Source: Sipunculus nudus (taxonomy: Eukaryota; Annelida; Sipuncula; Golfingiida; Sipunculidae). Taken from it: 64,000 nt of DNA. The notes under the pieces were generated by a model that did not search any database, had not been told where the DNA came from, and saw nothing but the letters and a program-made list of their open reading frames with translations. This document shows positions 1 to 12,717 of the stretch, in pieces. The DNA is taken from NCBI GenBank assembly GCA_026874595.1, contig CM049317.1, forward strand, positions 36,605,401-36,669,400. The letters are read 5' to 3'. The stretch's first letter is position 1, and each line of letters begins with the position of its first letter. Both the position numbers and the translations under genes were made by a program.

Positions 1-581
1 TAACAGCTCAACGGCGGGGCGCCACCTGAATCCGCAACTTCAAATCGTACCTCCCTCCCCTCACAGATAAGTTTGGTTGATTTGGTTTCAGTATCCGGCT
101 CACGGCACACCCTCAACCGATTTATCGGACCAGGTTGGGCTTAGGACAGAAGTCCTGGATAGAGGCGACTGAAAGTGACAAGCTGTACCACGTAGAGCCG
201 CACCTTGTAGGTATATACTTATAGCACGTGGGTTTGTTATGAGACTGGGCCCTGATAAGATTGGCTGGGCAGTATGACATCAAAGGCAAAATTTAGAAAT
301 GACTTAAACCTAGCAATACATGCTGCTTTTATTGTTCCCTGAAAATTTGGGGCTGACAGTGTCAGAAATACTAAGCTTTTTATGAGACCTAAGATTTCCC
401 TGTGTGTGATTTCACTGCCGAGTTACAGATGTGCCAATAGTATTGAACAAATCACATAACCTCATGTTTTTTTTTGTGGAAAAAATAAATAGAAAAAAAT
501 GTTTATCCTCCAGGAATTGGATTCATTTTATGAACATTCTATATTAATATTTTTATAGGCAATTATATAATAATATAATAA

Positions 582-710
582 GATTTGGAATACGTTTGCT
601 TGACCTGAAGGTTACACCGCCTGGGAGCTGTCTGGACCATATTGACAGCACCTTACTAACCCGTAGGACCAGGGTCACTGGGTGCATCTCGCGTGAAATA
701 AAAATTGCAG
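582..710 (+). other. Possible orphan exon, product unknown
   Basis: One + strand frame is open up to a donor-like junction CAG/GTAAGG at 710/711. It is preceded by an AT-rich tract ending AAG at about 581 that could be an acceptor. The reading has two cysteines (SCLDHID and VTGCIS). I recognise no family and cannot link it to another exon in the window, so this is a weak call. Confidence 0.2.
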
Positions 711-1246
711 GTAAGGGGACCGTAAATTGGAGATGATCATAAATAATGACCCATTGTATGGAAAATGTCTGGTTGTTTTAGAAACCTAAAGAGAGAGCCA
801 TGAGTCGGCCGAGAGACGGACCAATTATCTGGTCATGGCATCAGCCGGTGGCGCCACCTGGTGGCGTAAACGTGAACTGCATAATATACTTGAAATCATG
901 GTACACATGGCAGCATTATCTGGCTAATATTAGATAGAACAAGAGACTATCGACTAGGAACAGGAATGACAAGAATCTCGGTCTGTGTAAGAGCAATGTG
1001 CGGTTTGTTAGACATTATAAACAGGAAAAATTGATGTGTCGGTGTTACGTGCGCCGTGCGATTCGTGACGTGACGCCTCGATGTGTATGACGTCTGAATA
1101 CATGCAGATTCGCAGAATTTTCTGAGTTGAGCCATGCGTACGTTTATATACTATGCCCAAAAAATATTGCCTACTTACCCACAGCATGTATGTATGTATG
1201 TATGTATGTATATGTATGTATGTATGTATGTGTGTACTTACAGGCC

Positions 1247-1345
1247 CAGTGGAAGCCTTTTCGGATTGGACAGACTCGATCAGGCGATGAAGACACGCAC
1301 CAGTGCCAGGAGAGTCCGTGTCACCCTAACCCCATGAACTCCGCA
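1247..1345 (+). pseudogene. TSR-like exon remnant
   Basis: After a TTACAG acceptor-like site, one frame begins AQWKPF and ends SGDEDTHQCQESPC. This resembles the first and last parts of a TSR such as those at 38-42 kb (QW/EW start, xEDTxxC..xPC end), but the central CSxTCG part is missing. It could be an internally deleted TSR exon or chance similarity. Confidence 0.25.
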
Positions 1346-2473
1346 CCCAAGATCCAAGGAGTTTTATTATTTCTTTTGTATTGTCGTACGAATATGTTAT
1401 CTGACACTTCAGCTTTATACCAAATTTATTTCAATTTTCCACGCATAAAAATTGTAAGGTATCAGCTTAACATTTTATATGTATCATTTGGAGTCAATCT
1501 GTGACTTGTTTCAATATAAGGATTGTAGTTACCAAGGTGCCACATTCAGTAATATGTTAATAAAACACAGGTGGGCCCTGGATAAAAACAAATATCAAAA
1601 AAGTAAATCCGTAACAGACAATTTTTGCATAGGAAATTGATTTCTGTGTGACGACGAAGATATTGATATGATAATTAATATATGTGACTATGAAATGTTT
1701 CGGGATCAAATTTTCGGAAACTATCGATAGATGGTTCTTGTCTTTATAACATTATCAATTACGTATCTAATGCTTTGTCAAAAAGTATAACTGCGGGAGC
1801 AGATACAGAGAATTTCGGAAAGAACATCCCAAACTCGGTATGCCTAATGGCGAACATGCCAATGATCGTGAGCCACGATAAACAGTTTTGTGTTAAGATT
1901 CTCGGTTCACAGCTAACTTCACCGATTGCTTAAAAGTATAGAGTGAAGCTAGAAATTTCAATATACGCCATATTTTATTTAAAAAAATAAGCATAAGTAG
2001 CATTTTATCGATGATTTATTCTCCTATATGAACTATCTGTACTCAGCATCTTGAATGGTTGCCGACAAACCGAATACAGTTAAGTTTTAGTTTTGACCTA
2101 TCAAGGTGCTGCCATCTGGGTAAATACACTAAGGATGGGAATTGACGGTGTTTACTGTGGCTTATTTAATTTCTGACGCCGATTTTCTTGAGTTAAGGCG
2201 AGTGTATTTTTAATGATTTGTGACATATGTAAATCATAACAGCAGGTAACCAGTAGCTAACAATCAGCAAAAAGACAACATTTGTAAAAAAATCGCATTC
2301 ATATGTCCACATAATTTTTCTGACACTCGTCCTGATCTTGTGCCCTACGTTGCCATTGCTGTACTTTCAAACACTGCACTTGGCTAATGTTCACTAATGG
2401 CTAATGTTGTCTACTAAATCCTCCGTGACTATGTGATGAAATGAACCTTGTAATTCCTATATTCCTAGAGTGA

Positions 2474-2476
<3 letters not shown>

Positions 2477-2514
<38 letters not shown>

Positions 2515-2560
2515 GTGTGTGTGTGTGTGTGTGAGGGTATGTATGAGGGTGTACGTGTGT
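2477..2560. repeat. (TA)n then (GT)n compound microsatellite
   Basis: An uninterrupted TA run of about 36 bases passes straight into a GT-rich run. Confidence 0.9.
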
Positions 2561-4997
2561 GTGTGAGGGATCCTCCGTGCACTTTATCTTCAGTTAGGTG
2601 TATTGTGATATAACATTATTAATATTACTAATTGGCGGGAACACAAAGGCGGGGACCACAAACAAGGAAGATTTAGGTATTAGCGGACCACTCGGCCTGA
2701 CTTCCCTGATAACTGAATTGTGGTGTTGTAACGACTGAGCCAATTTACCATCCATTCACTGAATCGTCAATGGTAAGCAATACCATGAACATTGGGAATA
2801 AGATTAGCAAATTCTTAAAAAAAACACTTCCTTTCATGTCATGCAGTTAGAACAGACATTTTTACAGTTTCCATTTCAATGGCGCTTAGGCGGATCCTGA
2901 GCCCCCTCCCCTCCCCCTCCCCCCCCACCGTTTGAAATGTTATCATTTAATTATTTTATATTGTTTGCTATCTTGCATAACTCACACGGCCAATTCAGTT
3001 TAATAGCATTGCTTCTAAATTCCACCATACGCATAGGCGGATCCAGAGGGGGCAAAGGGAACACATGCCCCCCCCCCCCTTAAGACTGATAGCTCCAACT
3101 GTATGTTTTCTAATTTTTTAGCATTTTTTTTCTCTTTTATATACCTTCAAATAAAGCAGTCCGGCCGTTAATAGGGCACAAACTGTAACCGTTAGATCAA
3201 AAAATTTTAACTATACATCTAAGGAGGTCATAGTTAAATCTCCTCGGAAACCTAAAATTAGTTCATGTGACCGATAATTTGCAAACTATCGGCCGAAAAC
3301 ATGATTTTGAGCACTCAGTGAATCGACAGGGCACAATTTGTATTTTATTGACCAAGGATCTTCTAACCTGACATTCAGGGAGTGTCTATGTAAATATATG
3401 TGGAAACCTGAAATGAGGTCATGGTGACATATATTCTGCAAAAATATGTGAATGAACATTATCCGAGCGCCCAACAGGTCAGATCTGCATGATCAGTTAC
3501 AGGCCTAGAAACTTCTAATTTAGGATCAAGGGAGGTTCCATTACAAAGTTCTTGGAAACCTGAAATTTCATTTCTATGCCCTATAGTCTACAAGCTGTGT
3601 GAAAGAACATAATTTTAGCATTTAAGATTTCGATTAGTCGGATTGTTTTTTAAATGTATCCTTTCATACAATACATAGGCATATCATTATTTTACTACTT
3701 GATTTCATTCTGATGCAAATTATGTACAGTATTTATTATTGGCATGTATAACCTGGACTAGGGCTGGGAGGTTTGGTTAGTTCTTGTTTTCTCAAAATTA
3801 ATCCTTTGTATTGATATTTGATGAATGGGTTTAATACACTATCAGATGATTGAAGTATTTGAATAATTGCATTAAAAAACAAACGATTGGCGAGGAAAGA
3901 GTTATTTTAACATGTTAGCATCTGTTAGCAGTTTGTTGGATCTGTACAAAGTCTGTTCAAATTTGATTTTAGAAATAATAACGATAAACTTCCATAAGTT
4001 TTTTTGTATGAGTAAATCATAAGTTTGATTGGGATTGAAAAGTAGTCCCCGTGACTTCAAAATTGAGGCAGACCCCTGATGCCACACATAGGTAATAATT
4101 ATTTATATAGTCAATAAAAGAAACGTTTAACAAATGCTTCAAGTTTATTTCAAAGTTAAGCCTCTCTATGGTCTACTCACCCTGCATGGCTGCTCGATAT
4201 ATTATGCAACCAGCAAATTTGCAGGCCACATGGCCTTAGGGATATAAAAGTGTGTAAAGTATATTAATTTTGTCGAAAATGTAAAGTTAAGTCACTGTGA
4301 CTACAATTAATTTATATTTCCTAAACAAAATCATTGTAATATCAACATGAGAGAGAAGGAACTCTTTATTTAGGTGTCATAGGACTATGTTTAACGGTTC
4401 TTTTAATGTGGTAGTTTTTAGAATTCTAATGCTTAAGGAATTTATGCCCATTGTCACTAAATAAAACTTTTTTTTAAATGTGGTAGTAATTAAAATTCAA
4501 ATGCTTAAGGAATTTATGCCTATTGTCATTTAATTAAACTTTTTTAAATTAGATTTTATGTTATATTTTAAATTTAGTTAAGATTTAGATTTCCCTTTAT
4601 GGCAAATGTTTCTTATGGATGAAAATATTGACACGTGAAACATATAATATTCCTCTGTATGTAAAGAGATGCTGTGCGAGGTCAAGATAAAAAAAACATA
4701 CCTTTATTACAGTAGTGCCATCTCCATTGCAAAATCCTGGATCGATCACTGTAGCCGTTTATGGGCAGCAATTTCAAAATACCAATAATATACGATCAGG
4801 AGAACTGAATAAATGCAACCATTTGGTAAAAGAAAAAGTTAGATGTCTTTTCTTTGAAGGGCTACCTTCATGTTAAATTTCAGACTGATCATATACCAGC
4901 ACTTATTGTACAAGATACTTATTTATAATAAAATATATTGGTTTTCCTTCAACATTTTTATAATACATCTTTTAATGAAAGTTACAAGTTTATATGA

Positions 4998-4998
<1 letters not shown>
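2514..4998. other. Unassigned AT-rich stretch with poly-C modules
   Basis: No gene is seen. It contains two GGCGGATCC-plus-C-rich modules at about 2889-2930 and 3034-3082, and a 70-75 bp imperfect tandem duplication at 4404-4545. Confidence 0.5.
4404..4545. repeat. Two-copy tandem repeat, about 72 bp unit
   Basis: The block AATGTGGTAGT...CTTAAGGAATTTATGCC...CATTGTCA...AAACTTTTTT occurs twice back to back, with scattered substitutions. No coding capacity is visible. Confidence 0.75.
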
Positions 4999-5044
<46 letters not shown>

Positions 5045-5070
5045 TTGTGTGTGTGTGTGTGTTTACATAC
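4999..5070. repeat. (TA)n/(GT)n microsatellite
   Basis: A TA run of about 36 bases is followed by a GT-rich tail, the same composition as the tract at 2477. Confidence 0.9.
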
Positions 5071-5179
5071 TCAGTGTGTTAAAGGTTTTGTTTTCCTCTT
5101 CGCATAGCAGAACTTTTAGTTGTGTGTAACTGTATGTGCGCGTAGTTTAGTGAGGAAAAGATATGAAGGCAGGCTTTTA

Positions 5180-5365
5180 CGACCCATAATTTAAAAACCG
5201 GCCCATAATGTAATGACGGCAAATATTATAATAAAGACGACCCAGAATGTAATAAACATACCCTGCCCATATTGCAATAAAATCTGGCCCTTACTGTAAT
5301 ATCGATCCATAAATGTAATAAAAAAGCCCATATTATAATAATGGCCGATGTTGTAATAATAACAA
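5180..5365. repeat. Degenerate GCCCATAATGTAATAA-type tandem repeat
   Basis: Short degenerate copies of a motif like GCCCATAATGTAATAA recur about every 30 bases. The same motif occurs inverted (TTATTACAATATGGGCC) at 6745-6850, so the two blocks may be subterminal inverted repeats of one 1.7 kb element or two independent copies. Confidence 0.5.
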
Positions 5366-5554
5366 ATCATATGGTATTTTTTGGTGGACCGCTTCTTGAA
5401 CTAATCGTAACCTGTTTTTACATCTGCATAAATCTATATCGGTTTGGAATACGTGACAGGGCTATAGCATACGCTTCCCGTATTTATATTGTATCCTGGA
5501 GTCAGGTAACTACTTGGTGTCAGGTAACTACCGCACCTGCGGCTCCTGGGTGTG

Positions 5555-5755
5555 TAATCATCCCCGTTACTGGGTCATAACATGGAGGAATTCGCCAAAT
5601 TTTGCACTCGTTTGTGATTGATACACGGCTGTAGGGCACAGCCTTCCCATTATGCAGTGCACTTACCCTGGATGGGGGCCGACCATGAAAAATCTCACCG
5701 CTCCTCGGCTGAGATTCGAACTTACAATCTTCCTGTGCTCTACCTCTAACACACA
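5555..5755 (-). mobile_element. tRNA-derived SINE
   Basis: Read on the - strand from about 5755, a pol III A-box-like stretch (AGAGGTAGAGCACAGG) is followed about 30 bases later by a B box (GTTCGAATCTCAG). A non-tRNA body follows (GGTCGGCCCCCATCCAGG region). This head-plus-body layout is typical of tRNA-derived SINEs. The 3' end is not clearly defined. Confidence 0.55.
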
Positions 5756-6264
5756 AAAACCGGCATTTTCAAAATGTTGCATGGGCGTAATGTTATTTTT
5801 AAAAATTAAATTGTATCAGTGTCACTTTTGAAGAACACGAATGACGCATCCAGGTTTTAACTTCAAATACGCGTGTTGAAAGCTCTTAAGCTATGCGACG
5901 TGTTATACATATTGACCTAAGACATCTTAACCTTTGTATATAAGTCCACCAAACAAACTTTTATTCTTGACTGATTTTTCTTATCATAGAATATAAGATA
6001 ATATGATGTCCCGAATTCTAATCGATGTAGTCAGTCCGTGGATTGACACAGGACAAACTGCAGCAGTATCTACATTCATCATTTCTAAATCTAGGAGGTT
6101 TCGAGAGATCATATAACATATTCTCTGTCATACATTAAGCAAAACGCACTGAAATTTAAATTTTCATTTTTTTTTATTTTTAAAAAGAATTAAAATAAAT
6201 TAAATTGTTTCCATATTGAGAGTTTTGTAGGTTTTTTTTCTGTTCAAATTATCAAATTATTCAA

Positions 6265-6266
6265 AT

Positions 6267-6308
<42 letters not shown>

Positions 6309-6473
6309 TATATACAAGTATATTAGCTGGACTCAAGCGTTTAATTAAATGCTAGAAATGTACCCAGAATAAATACTAAGATGTTTTCAGCAAATCAAGA
6401 TTACATTCAATACGTGTTTAAATTGTTTTTTATACAGACGCCAAAATACTTTAATTGTGTATATGTATGTATG

Positions 6474-6520
<47 letters not shown>
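6265..6520. repeat. Cluster of (TA)n tracts
   Basis: TA runs lie at about 6267-6314 and 6478-6519, with a (TATG)n stretch leading into the second. Open frames across them are microsatellite translations. Confidence 0.85.
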
Positions 6521-6522
<2 letters not shown>

Positions 6523-6744
6523 TATCCTGTTTAAATACTTTATCATTCCATTTAAACACTGATTCAACAAAATGATAATCATGTATCTTGGCCATAATTC
6601 GCTCATATTAGCTTTGTTACCGTATTAAACAGTTAGTCATTATGTAAATCAAGTGGTTTTCATAGTTTTATCTTTACTTACACATTCGTGCCACTAGAAG
6701 TCGATATTTAAATTGCCTAATTTAATTTGCATGAAATTCTACCC

Positions 6745-6855
6745 ACCTGCGATTTTATTACAATATGGGCCGTTTTTCCCACTTGCAATTTTATTACAAT
6801 ATTGGCAGGGTATGTTTAATACAAAATGGGCCTGTTTTTTACTCTATGGGCCGCA
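6745..6855. repeat. Inverted counterpart of the 5180-5365 repeat
   Basis: Motifs like TTTTATTACAATATGGGCC appear three times. They are the reverse complement of the motif that recurs at 5180-5365. Confidence 0.5.
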
Positions 6856-6878
6856 AATGTGCATGAAATGCAATGTGA

Positions 6879-6880
6879 AT

Positions 6881-6912
<32 letters not shown>

Positions 6913-6958
6913 TATAACGGAATGTTCAGTTACCTGAACATTTTAGTTATAAATTCTG
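6879..6958. repeat. (TA)n followed by a long imperfect hairpin
   Basis: After a TA run, 6908-6958 forms an inverted repeat: the arm CAGAATTATAAC...GTTCAG and the arm CTGAAC...GTTATAAATTCTG are separated by about 4 bases. Arms are roughly 23 bases with a few mismatches. It could be a small foldback element or a cruciform-prone site. Confidence 0.6.
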
Positions 6959-7006
6959 AGTATCAGCTCTTAGCATCAGGCTAATTGAGCACTTTTAGAT
7001 TCGTTC

Positions 7007-7018
7007 ATATATATATAT

Positions 7019-7100
<82 letters not shown>
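7007..7100. repeat. Long (TA)n tract
   Basis: About 94 bases of near-perfect TA, one of the longest in the window. Confidence 0.95.
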
Positions 7101-7104
<4 letters not shown>

Positions 7105-9285
7105 TGGTACTTTGTCGAAATATGGGTGTAGGGTTGGCAGTGGTGTACACACGTTTATATTTTATAACCATAAATATAAAGCGTATTTATCGCGTCTATT
7201 AAACATTATCTTTATATCATATGTGCTCTTATTCTGTGAGATATATTTATGATAAAATTGAAGGGAAGCATTTGACGTAACATTAAATGAATGCTTCCTC
7301 TTTCGTGGTCACCTGTCACATAATGAGACACATGGCAATGTACTTACCCTAGATGCATACAGTGAACGCATGGAGATTTGTAGGCCGATAAAGCCTCTAC
7401 TTATGTGTTATTGACAGAACTAGTATAGGCACTCATGTAGCGCGGACCTCAGCCAAGGCAGCTCATTTCCCCCATATGGTATGATCAAAAATGAAACATT
7501 TTTCATTTTAAAATCCTTTTGCTTTTTTGTTGCTAATAAGCAGACCCTCCCCCCCCCCCCCAAAAAAAAAAAAAAAAAAAAAGAATACAGACAAACTAAC
7601 GCCGACAAATATGTAACCAGCTCCTTGCGGAGGTAACAAAACTATTCGGGACTTAAGTCATGATTATTTGGTTTTATCAGACATATTAATATATATATAT
7701 ATATGTAATATAATATAAATTTAAATTAATTTATTTTCTTGTTATCTTGTAGTTTCTAATACTCTAGATCACAGTTCCATATTCCTCGTTTGAAATATGA
7801 GAGTTGTCATGCACAAGTACCCCACGGAACGGTACAGCATCACAACCAGTAAAACATGTTTAGATCACACTTGAGGGCTAACAAGACTGGGAGAATGAGT
7901 TTGCTGCCTCACGTCTCAGACGCGGATTCAGGGAGGAGATTGGGGTTTGGACCCCCCCCCCCCCCTTCCAGCCGTCGGAACGTTTTTAAAGGTTTTCATC
8001 CCCAATTTTTTGGCCTGGACCTACCTATACCTTTTCAAGACCTTGGGACCCTTTTTTTTAGGTTTTGTCATTAGTCCAACTGGGTTAGACCCCTACTTTT
8101 CCTAAATCCTGGATCCTCTCCTGGATCTTAACTTAAACATTCACTACACTGTTGGTCCTGACTATTGGTTTGAATCTGAAGAAATTATGCTTGACAGGCT
8201 CGGTTGCAAGTTTAAAGTGAGCTTTTAACGTGTTTTTGTAACTTTCGGCCGTGCGGTTGAGGGTTTACACATTCCGTCTCGCACAAGGATCTAGTGAACA
8301 TACGTTAATGTAAAAAAGCAGTTACATTACACGTTCCAACAATGACATATAGAGGAACTTATATGAAAAGCCCATATGCAGGTATTTTGTGGACTCCGTT
8401 TTCAGGTCGAGGCATGTCTGCCACACGTCTGCCATTTTATCTTTGTAAAATTGAATAATCCTTTTACCGAAAATCGATGATTATTCCCATTGTCACAGAA
8501 GCCTAAATTTTGATAAAGAAATATATAATGATAAACCCACGTGCAAACAGATCCACTTTATGTAGTATGAGAACTCGGAGCAAACACCGCCCTTAAATGT
8601 TTGAAAAGGGTTTATTCAGCCGAATGGGTTTTTCTTTTTCAAAAGGCTAATCGTAGCTAGCTGGGCAGGGAGCACATTTGTAGACGTGATCTTGTCATGG
8701 AAAAATTTCATTTGGATTGTGTCTATGTAACCCACTGGCCGATAATATGTCTAACACGGAGCGTAGTATCTGATTTTTAACTGTAAGCCAAACCAAATGT
8801 GCATTTCTTGGAGGAGCGTTTTTTAAACCTCAGCCTAGGTATTGCCTTTAATGTGGTGGCATTAGAACGTTTAAAAATGCATCAACAAAATACAATAAAA
8901 AATAGCTATCATCCAAATACTGACCGTAACTGTTTACCTCTGTAATATGTAATATTTGAGGCCGATTTCGTATACTTCAATCCTTCTCTTATGGTATCAA
9001 TACTGTTTGAAAGCCCTTTATCTGAATTCAATCCAAAAGTGGTTTATATTCATATGAGACCGAATAAAGTATATATTATTTTAAATTATAACATTTAATT
9101 TTTTTCAAAAGTACAGTATTTTAAGCCTCCAGTAACAATAATCCGCTTTTTATTGAACTAATATAAACTGAAATTTTACGTTTTTACTCAACAATTTATT
9201 GAAAGAAAAATTACAATTTCAGTTTAAGGGTAGATAGATTCATGATAGAGGAAAAGCAATACATCGTTTTGAGATATTGTCATGT
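7101..9285. other. Unassigned stretch
   Basis: No gene is seen. It contains a poly-C/poly-A block at 7548-7581 and a CGGATTCAGG...C14 module at about 7921-7967, related to the modules at 2889 and 3034. Confidence 0.5.
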
Positions 9286-9289
9286 AGGT

Positions 9290-9470
9290 TAATATTAGTT
9301 CATTAAAAAGAGGATGTTTGTTATTAAAAACGTAGTCGAAAATGATACGTTTTCAATTTTCTATAAAAGTCGTCAATTTTTTGCTGCATTTATCATCATT
9401 AGGATGTTCATTCCAAGAAGAAGGTCCACATATAGAAAATGCCCGATCAGCGAACGTTTTTTTTTTTAGA
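9290..9470 (-). mobile_element. LINE ORF2 3'-terminal relic
   Basis: The - strand from about 9460 reads FADRAFSICGPSSWNEHP and continues for about 30 codons with one stop. The pattern FxxRxFSxxGPxxWNxLP is the recurrent C-terminal signature of CR1/jockey-type non-LTR ORF2 proteins. Nothing upstream of it is recognisable, so this is a 5'-truncated relic. It is not part of the + strand LINE that begins near 10 kb. Confidence 0.55.
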
Positions 9471-10012
9471 ATTCCTTCTCCCGACTATTCCCGGGCTTTT
9501 AACTTTTTTCTATAAAAAAAACTAACCCACCAAATTCAATTTCTTCTCGAAAACCTCATTCTACTGCAAACCAAATTGTAACTGAAAAGCAAAGAAAAAT
9601 GAAACTAGAAATTTGGAATAGACAACGTAATATGCGAAGAACCATACACTCTGTTATCAAGCATTTATCATGTGTATAATTTATCACACACTCACAACAA
9701 ATGACTTCAGTGGATCAATTAAACTGCACTCTGTTATGCCTTTGTACTTTGTTACCTATGCAGATTCATTTCCTTATGTAAAATGTTTTACTAGTACTGT
9801 ATATGAGTTTCGTATTACTAATAAGAGACAGATTGCCTTTCATTAAAAGTGATTATATATACTCGTCATCAATTTATGCGATGGACGTGATTTCATGACT
9901 ACGCATCAAACGAGCCAAAATTATTAGTTTTTTTAAGGGAGAGAGGAAGATTTCAACGGAAATTGTAACACAATAGATGGTGCGTGTAAAAGGACTAACA
10001 TAACAGAACGAG

Positions 10013-10969
10013 GTGGAGGAACCAGCAAACGCTGGGAGGAAATCGAGAAGCGAAGGAAACACATCTAATGTAGATAAAACAAGTGAATTATATGACTGTG
10101 TCAATAACTGTCTGCTGTCATACGTCCAGTACTACATACATAGGTCTTCAGCGGATAATTTACGTGCTGTAGTTAGCAGGTTTTACGAAAGAAATGAAAT
10201 CTGTACGGCGAAAACCCTGTTATGGACAGTCGGTAGCACGGAAATACTTGGTGAGCAACCAAATAGGGTGACATCAAGTTCAAGAACAGCAAGAGAAGCT
10301 GATGCAGCGGATATTGTATCTGCTTTTCAAAAGCTGGACAACAAAAATATCAGTCTCCCGAGTTTTGGTGCATGTGACCTTGAACGATTACCAAGGTTTA
10401 CACCCGAACAGATGGAACATTTAGCGGTCCTGGATATGATTAACAAATTAGACCAGAGACTTAAGTTGGTAGAAGTAAGATCAGAGCAAACTTCTGATTC
10501 AGTTGCAGCCCTTACCGCAAATGTGCATCAGGAACTTATCAAAGTTGAAAGTAACAGGGACGCTAGTCACGAGAAGAAAGGTGTAGGCCCAAACCAATCC
10601 CTTCAGGATACTAGCAAGGAACCCTCACCCAGGCAACTCAGTGACGTGATTAAAGAAGGCTCTGGTCACAGGCTTATAAATAAGAATAAAATCTCTACGA
10701 AAAATAAAGCAAGCTCTATGCCTGAAACTGATCTAGGTGCACACCACACTGAAAACGACGGTTTCCAGTTTCAGAAACATGAGAAACGACGACAGATAAG
10801 ACGAAACAAGCCCACGGTTATCGGTAAAAAGGATCATGACACGATAAAAGGTGGTCCAAGAACTGTCAACCTCTTTGTGAATAGAGTCAGCAATAACGTA
10901 GATGATAGTGAATTGAAGGATTATATTCTTAACGAAGGAGTAAATGTGATGGGTATTGAGAAAGTATAA
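10013..10969 (+). CDS. LINE ORF1 protein, nearly intact
   Basis: An open frame of 318 codons, the longest in the element. The N-terminal third (SSADNLRAVVSRFYERNEI, about residues 42-61) matches the style of ORF1 proteins of invertebrate CR1/L2-like LINEs. The middle (residues 140-180) is heptad-like and may be a short coiled coil. The C-terminal part is lysine-rich and then reads VNLFVNRVSNNVDDSELKDY, an RRM-like segment usual in such ORF1s for nucleic-acid binding. No in-frame ATG lies between the upstream stop at 10001 and 10013 (GTG at 10013), so the native start is mutated or lost. The frame ends just before the decayed ORF2. Confidence 0.7.
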   Translation: MEEPANAGRKSRSEGNTSNVDKTSELYDCVNNCLLSYVQYYIHRSSADNLRAVVSRFYERNEICTAKTLLWTVGSTEILGEQPNRVTSSSRTAREADAADIVSAFQKLDNKNISLPSFGACDLERLPRFTPEQMEHLAVLDMINKLDQRLKLVEVRSEQTSDSVAALTANVHQELIKVESNRDASHEKKGVGPNQSLQDTSKEPSPRQLSDVIKEGSGHRLINKNKISTKNKASSMPETDLGAHHTENDGFQFQKHEKRRQIRRNKPTVIGKKDHDTIKGGPRTVNLFVNRVSNNVDDSELKDYILNEGVNVMGIEKV

Positions 10970-11115
10970 CGTGAAGATTCATTAATGAAATCGTATAAGA
11001 TTAAGATAAATGTTAATGATATAGATGAAGTAATGAATGAGGTATTCTGGCCGACTGGTATTGGGTGCAGAAAATTCTTTATAAGTAGAGAGTACCCACA
11101 TAAGAAATCTACAAA

Positions 11116-11948
11116 TGAAAACCACCATTAATTTTATTGCTATGCCAACTAACAATCTGAAAAAACTTGAAAACCCTATCATATAACCCAGCTGGTATAG
11201 TAAATGATATAAAAAGTATTATATCAAAACACTTATAGATGCACATTGTAAAGATTTAATATTTTTACAGGAGACATGGTTGATTAAGGAACGAGAATCA
11301 TTACTAGCTTCTATACATGATAAGAATATGTTCACAGCTCAAACAGGTATTGATAGCTCTAGAGATATACTCTATGGTTGGCCATATGGAGGAGTGGCCA
11401 AACTATGGCACCAATCACTCTCTGCCTGTGTCCAGCCACTAAACCTTGGATCAAATTGCTTATGCGCAGTATCCCTGAGACAGTCAGACGATTCTAGTGT
11501 TATATTAATTTGTATATACTTACCGTGTGATAATCGTTCAAAATCTGATCTTAATGAGTAATTGCTTGGCACCTTAAATAAGCTTCAGCAAGCACTCGAA
11601 ATTTACAATGAAAATCCCATTATTATTGCTGGAGATTGTAATGTGGACTTATGCAGGCATAATAGTCATACAAAGTACTTAAAACACATCTGTGCTAATA
11701 ACAATCTATATTTTGCTTGGAATAGCCCGCAGGCTTTGCCTGCTCAGACTTACAGGAACTGTCAGGGAGAGGGTACTTCCACATTTGATCACTTCATCTG
11801 CTCAGGTGATATTTATAAAATAATTTGTCATGTGGGAATTATAGATGACCCATCGAATGCCTCTAATCATAATCCGGTGATTATGAAATGTGATATTCGG
11901 GTAGATAAATACAGAGTTAATTGTGATATTTACCCTAAACGTGATTAG
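11116..11948 (+). pseudogene. LINE ORF2: endonuclease domain, broken
   Basis: This region encodes the exonuclease-endonuclease-phosphatase fold that nicks the target for target-primed reverse transcription. Visible motifs are LQETWL near 11265, GDCNVDL near 11632 (the GDxN motif), STFDHF near 11780 and SNHNPV near 11860 (the SDHxP motif, first Asp changed to Asn). An in-frame stop at 11562 and a frameshift near 11225 interrupt it, and a stop at 11946 separates it from the linker. It cannot make a full protein. Confidence 0.8.
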
Positions 11949-12717
11949 GTTGAATGGTTTAATGCCACTAAGGATGCGATTCGGGGATACAAAAACACAG
12001 TCGATATAAATTTAGAAAAAAATAATATTTCTAATGATATTATAACATGCTCCAACAATACCTGTTCATCACATACCCACAAAAAACATATAGATAAGCT
12101 TTATACAGACATTGTTCAAAGTTGTGTAGATGCAAGTTACAAGTGGCTACCACACCGAAAACAAACAAGCTCTAACAGAATACCAATACCATACTGGTCA
12201 GAGACGGTAAAACCAATTAAAGAACAGTCCTTGTTCTGGCACTGGCTATGGATACAGAATGGTCGCCCAAATACAGGATATGTGGCTGTTATTAGAGGTA
12301 TGACCCGTGCAGAATATCACAGAATATTGAGAAACTGCCAAAGACAAGAGAATAACCTACGTAAGCAACGTATGGCAGATATGATAAATAAAAGTCGAGA
12401 CAGAGACTTATGGACCGAAGTGAAGAAGATGAAGTCAGGTGGCCCTTAACAGACCAGGACTGTTGATAATAAATTTACTAGTACAGAAATTGCAAATCAC
12501 TTCTGGGAAAAATACAGACACTTATATAATAGCCTTCCAGATAAAGCGGAGAAACTGAATAATATTGTTAATCAGGCAATCAAAAATATCACCAAAGGAT
12601 ACTCTCAACATTAGTGTATCCGACGTTAGGATGGCTGTAAATCATTTAAAAACTAGTAAATCTGATGGAAGATCGATTTTACAGTCTGGCCATATCATTA
12701 GTGAAACACACCGTTTG

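Larger units (their letters stand above)
1..2476. other. Unassigned non-coding stretch, 5' edge
   Basis: No gene can be supported here. Two short coding-like patches are noted. One ends at 710 with a good splice-donor context (CAG then GTAAGG) and reads open for about 40 codons before it. The other, at about 1247-1345, resembles the end of a TSR. Between them lie AT-rich sequence and a (TATG)n tract at about 1187-1231. Confidence 0.5.
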
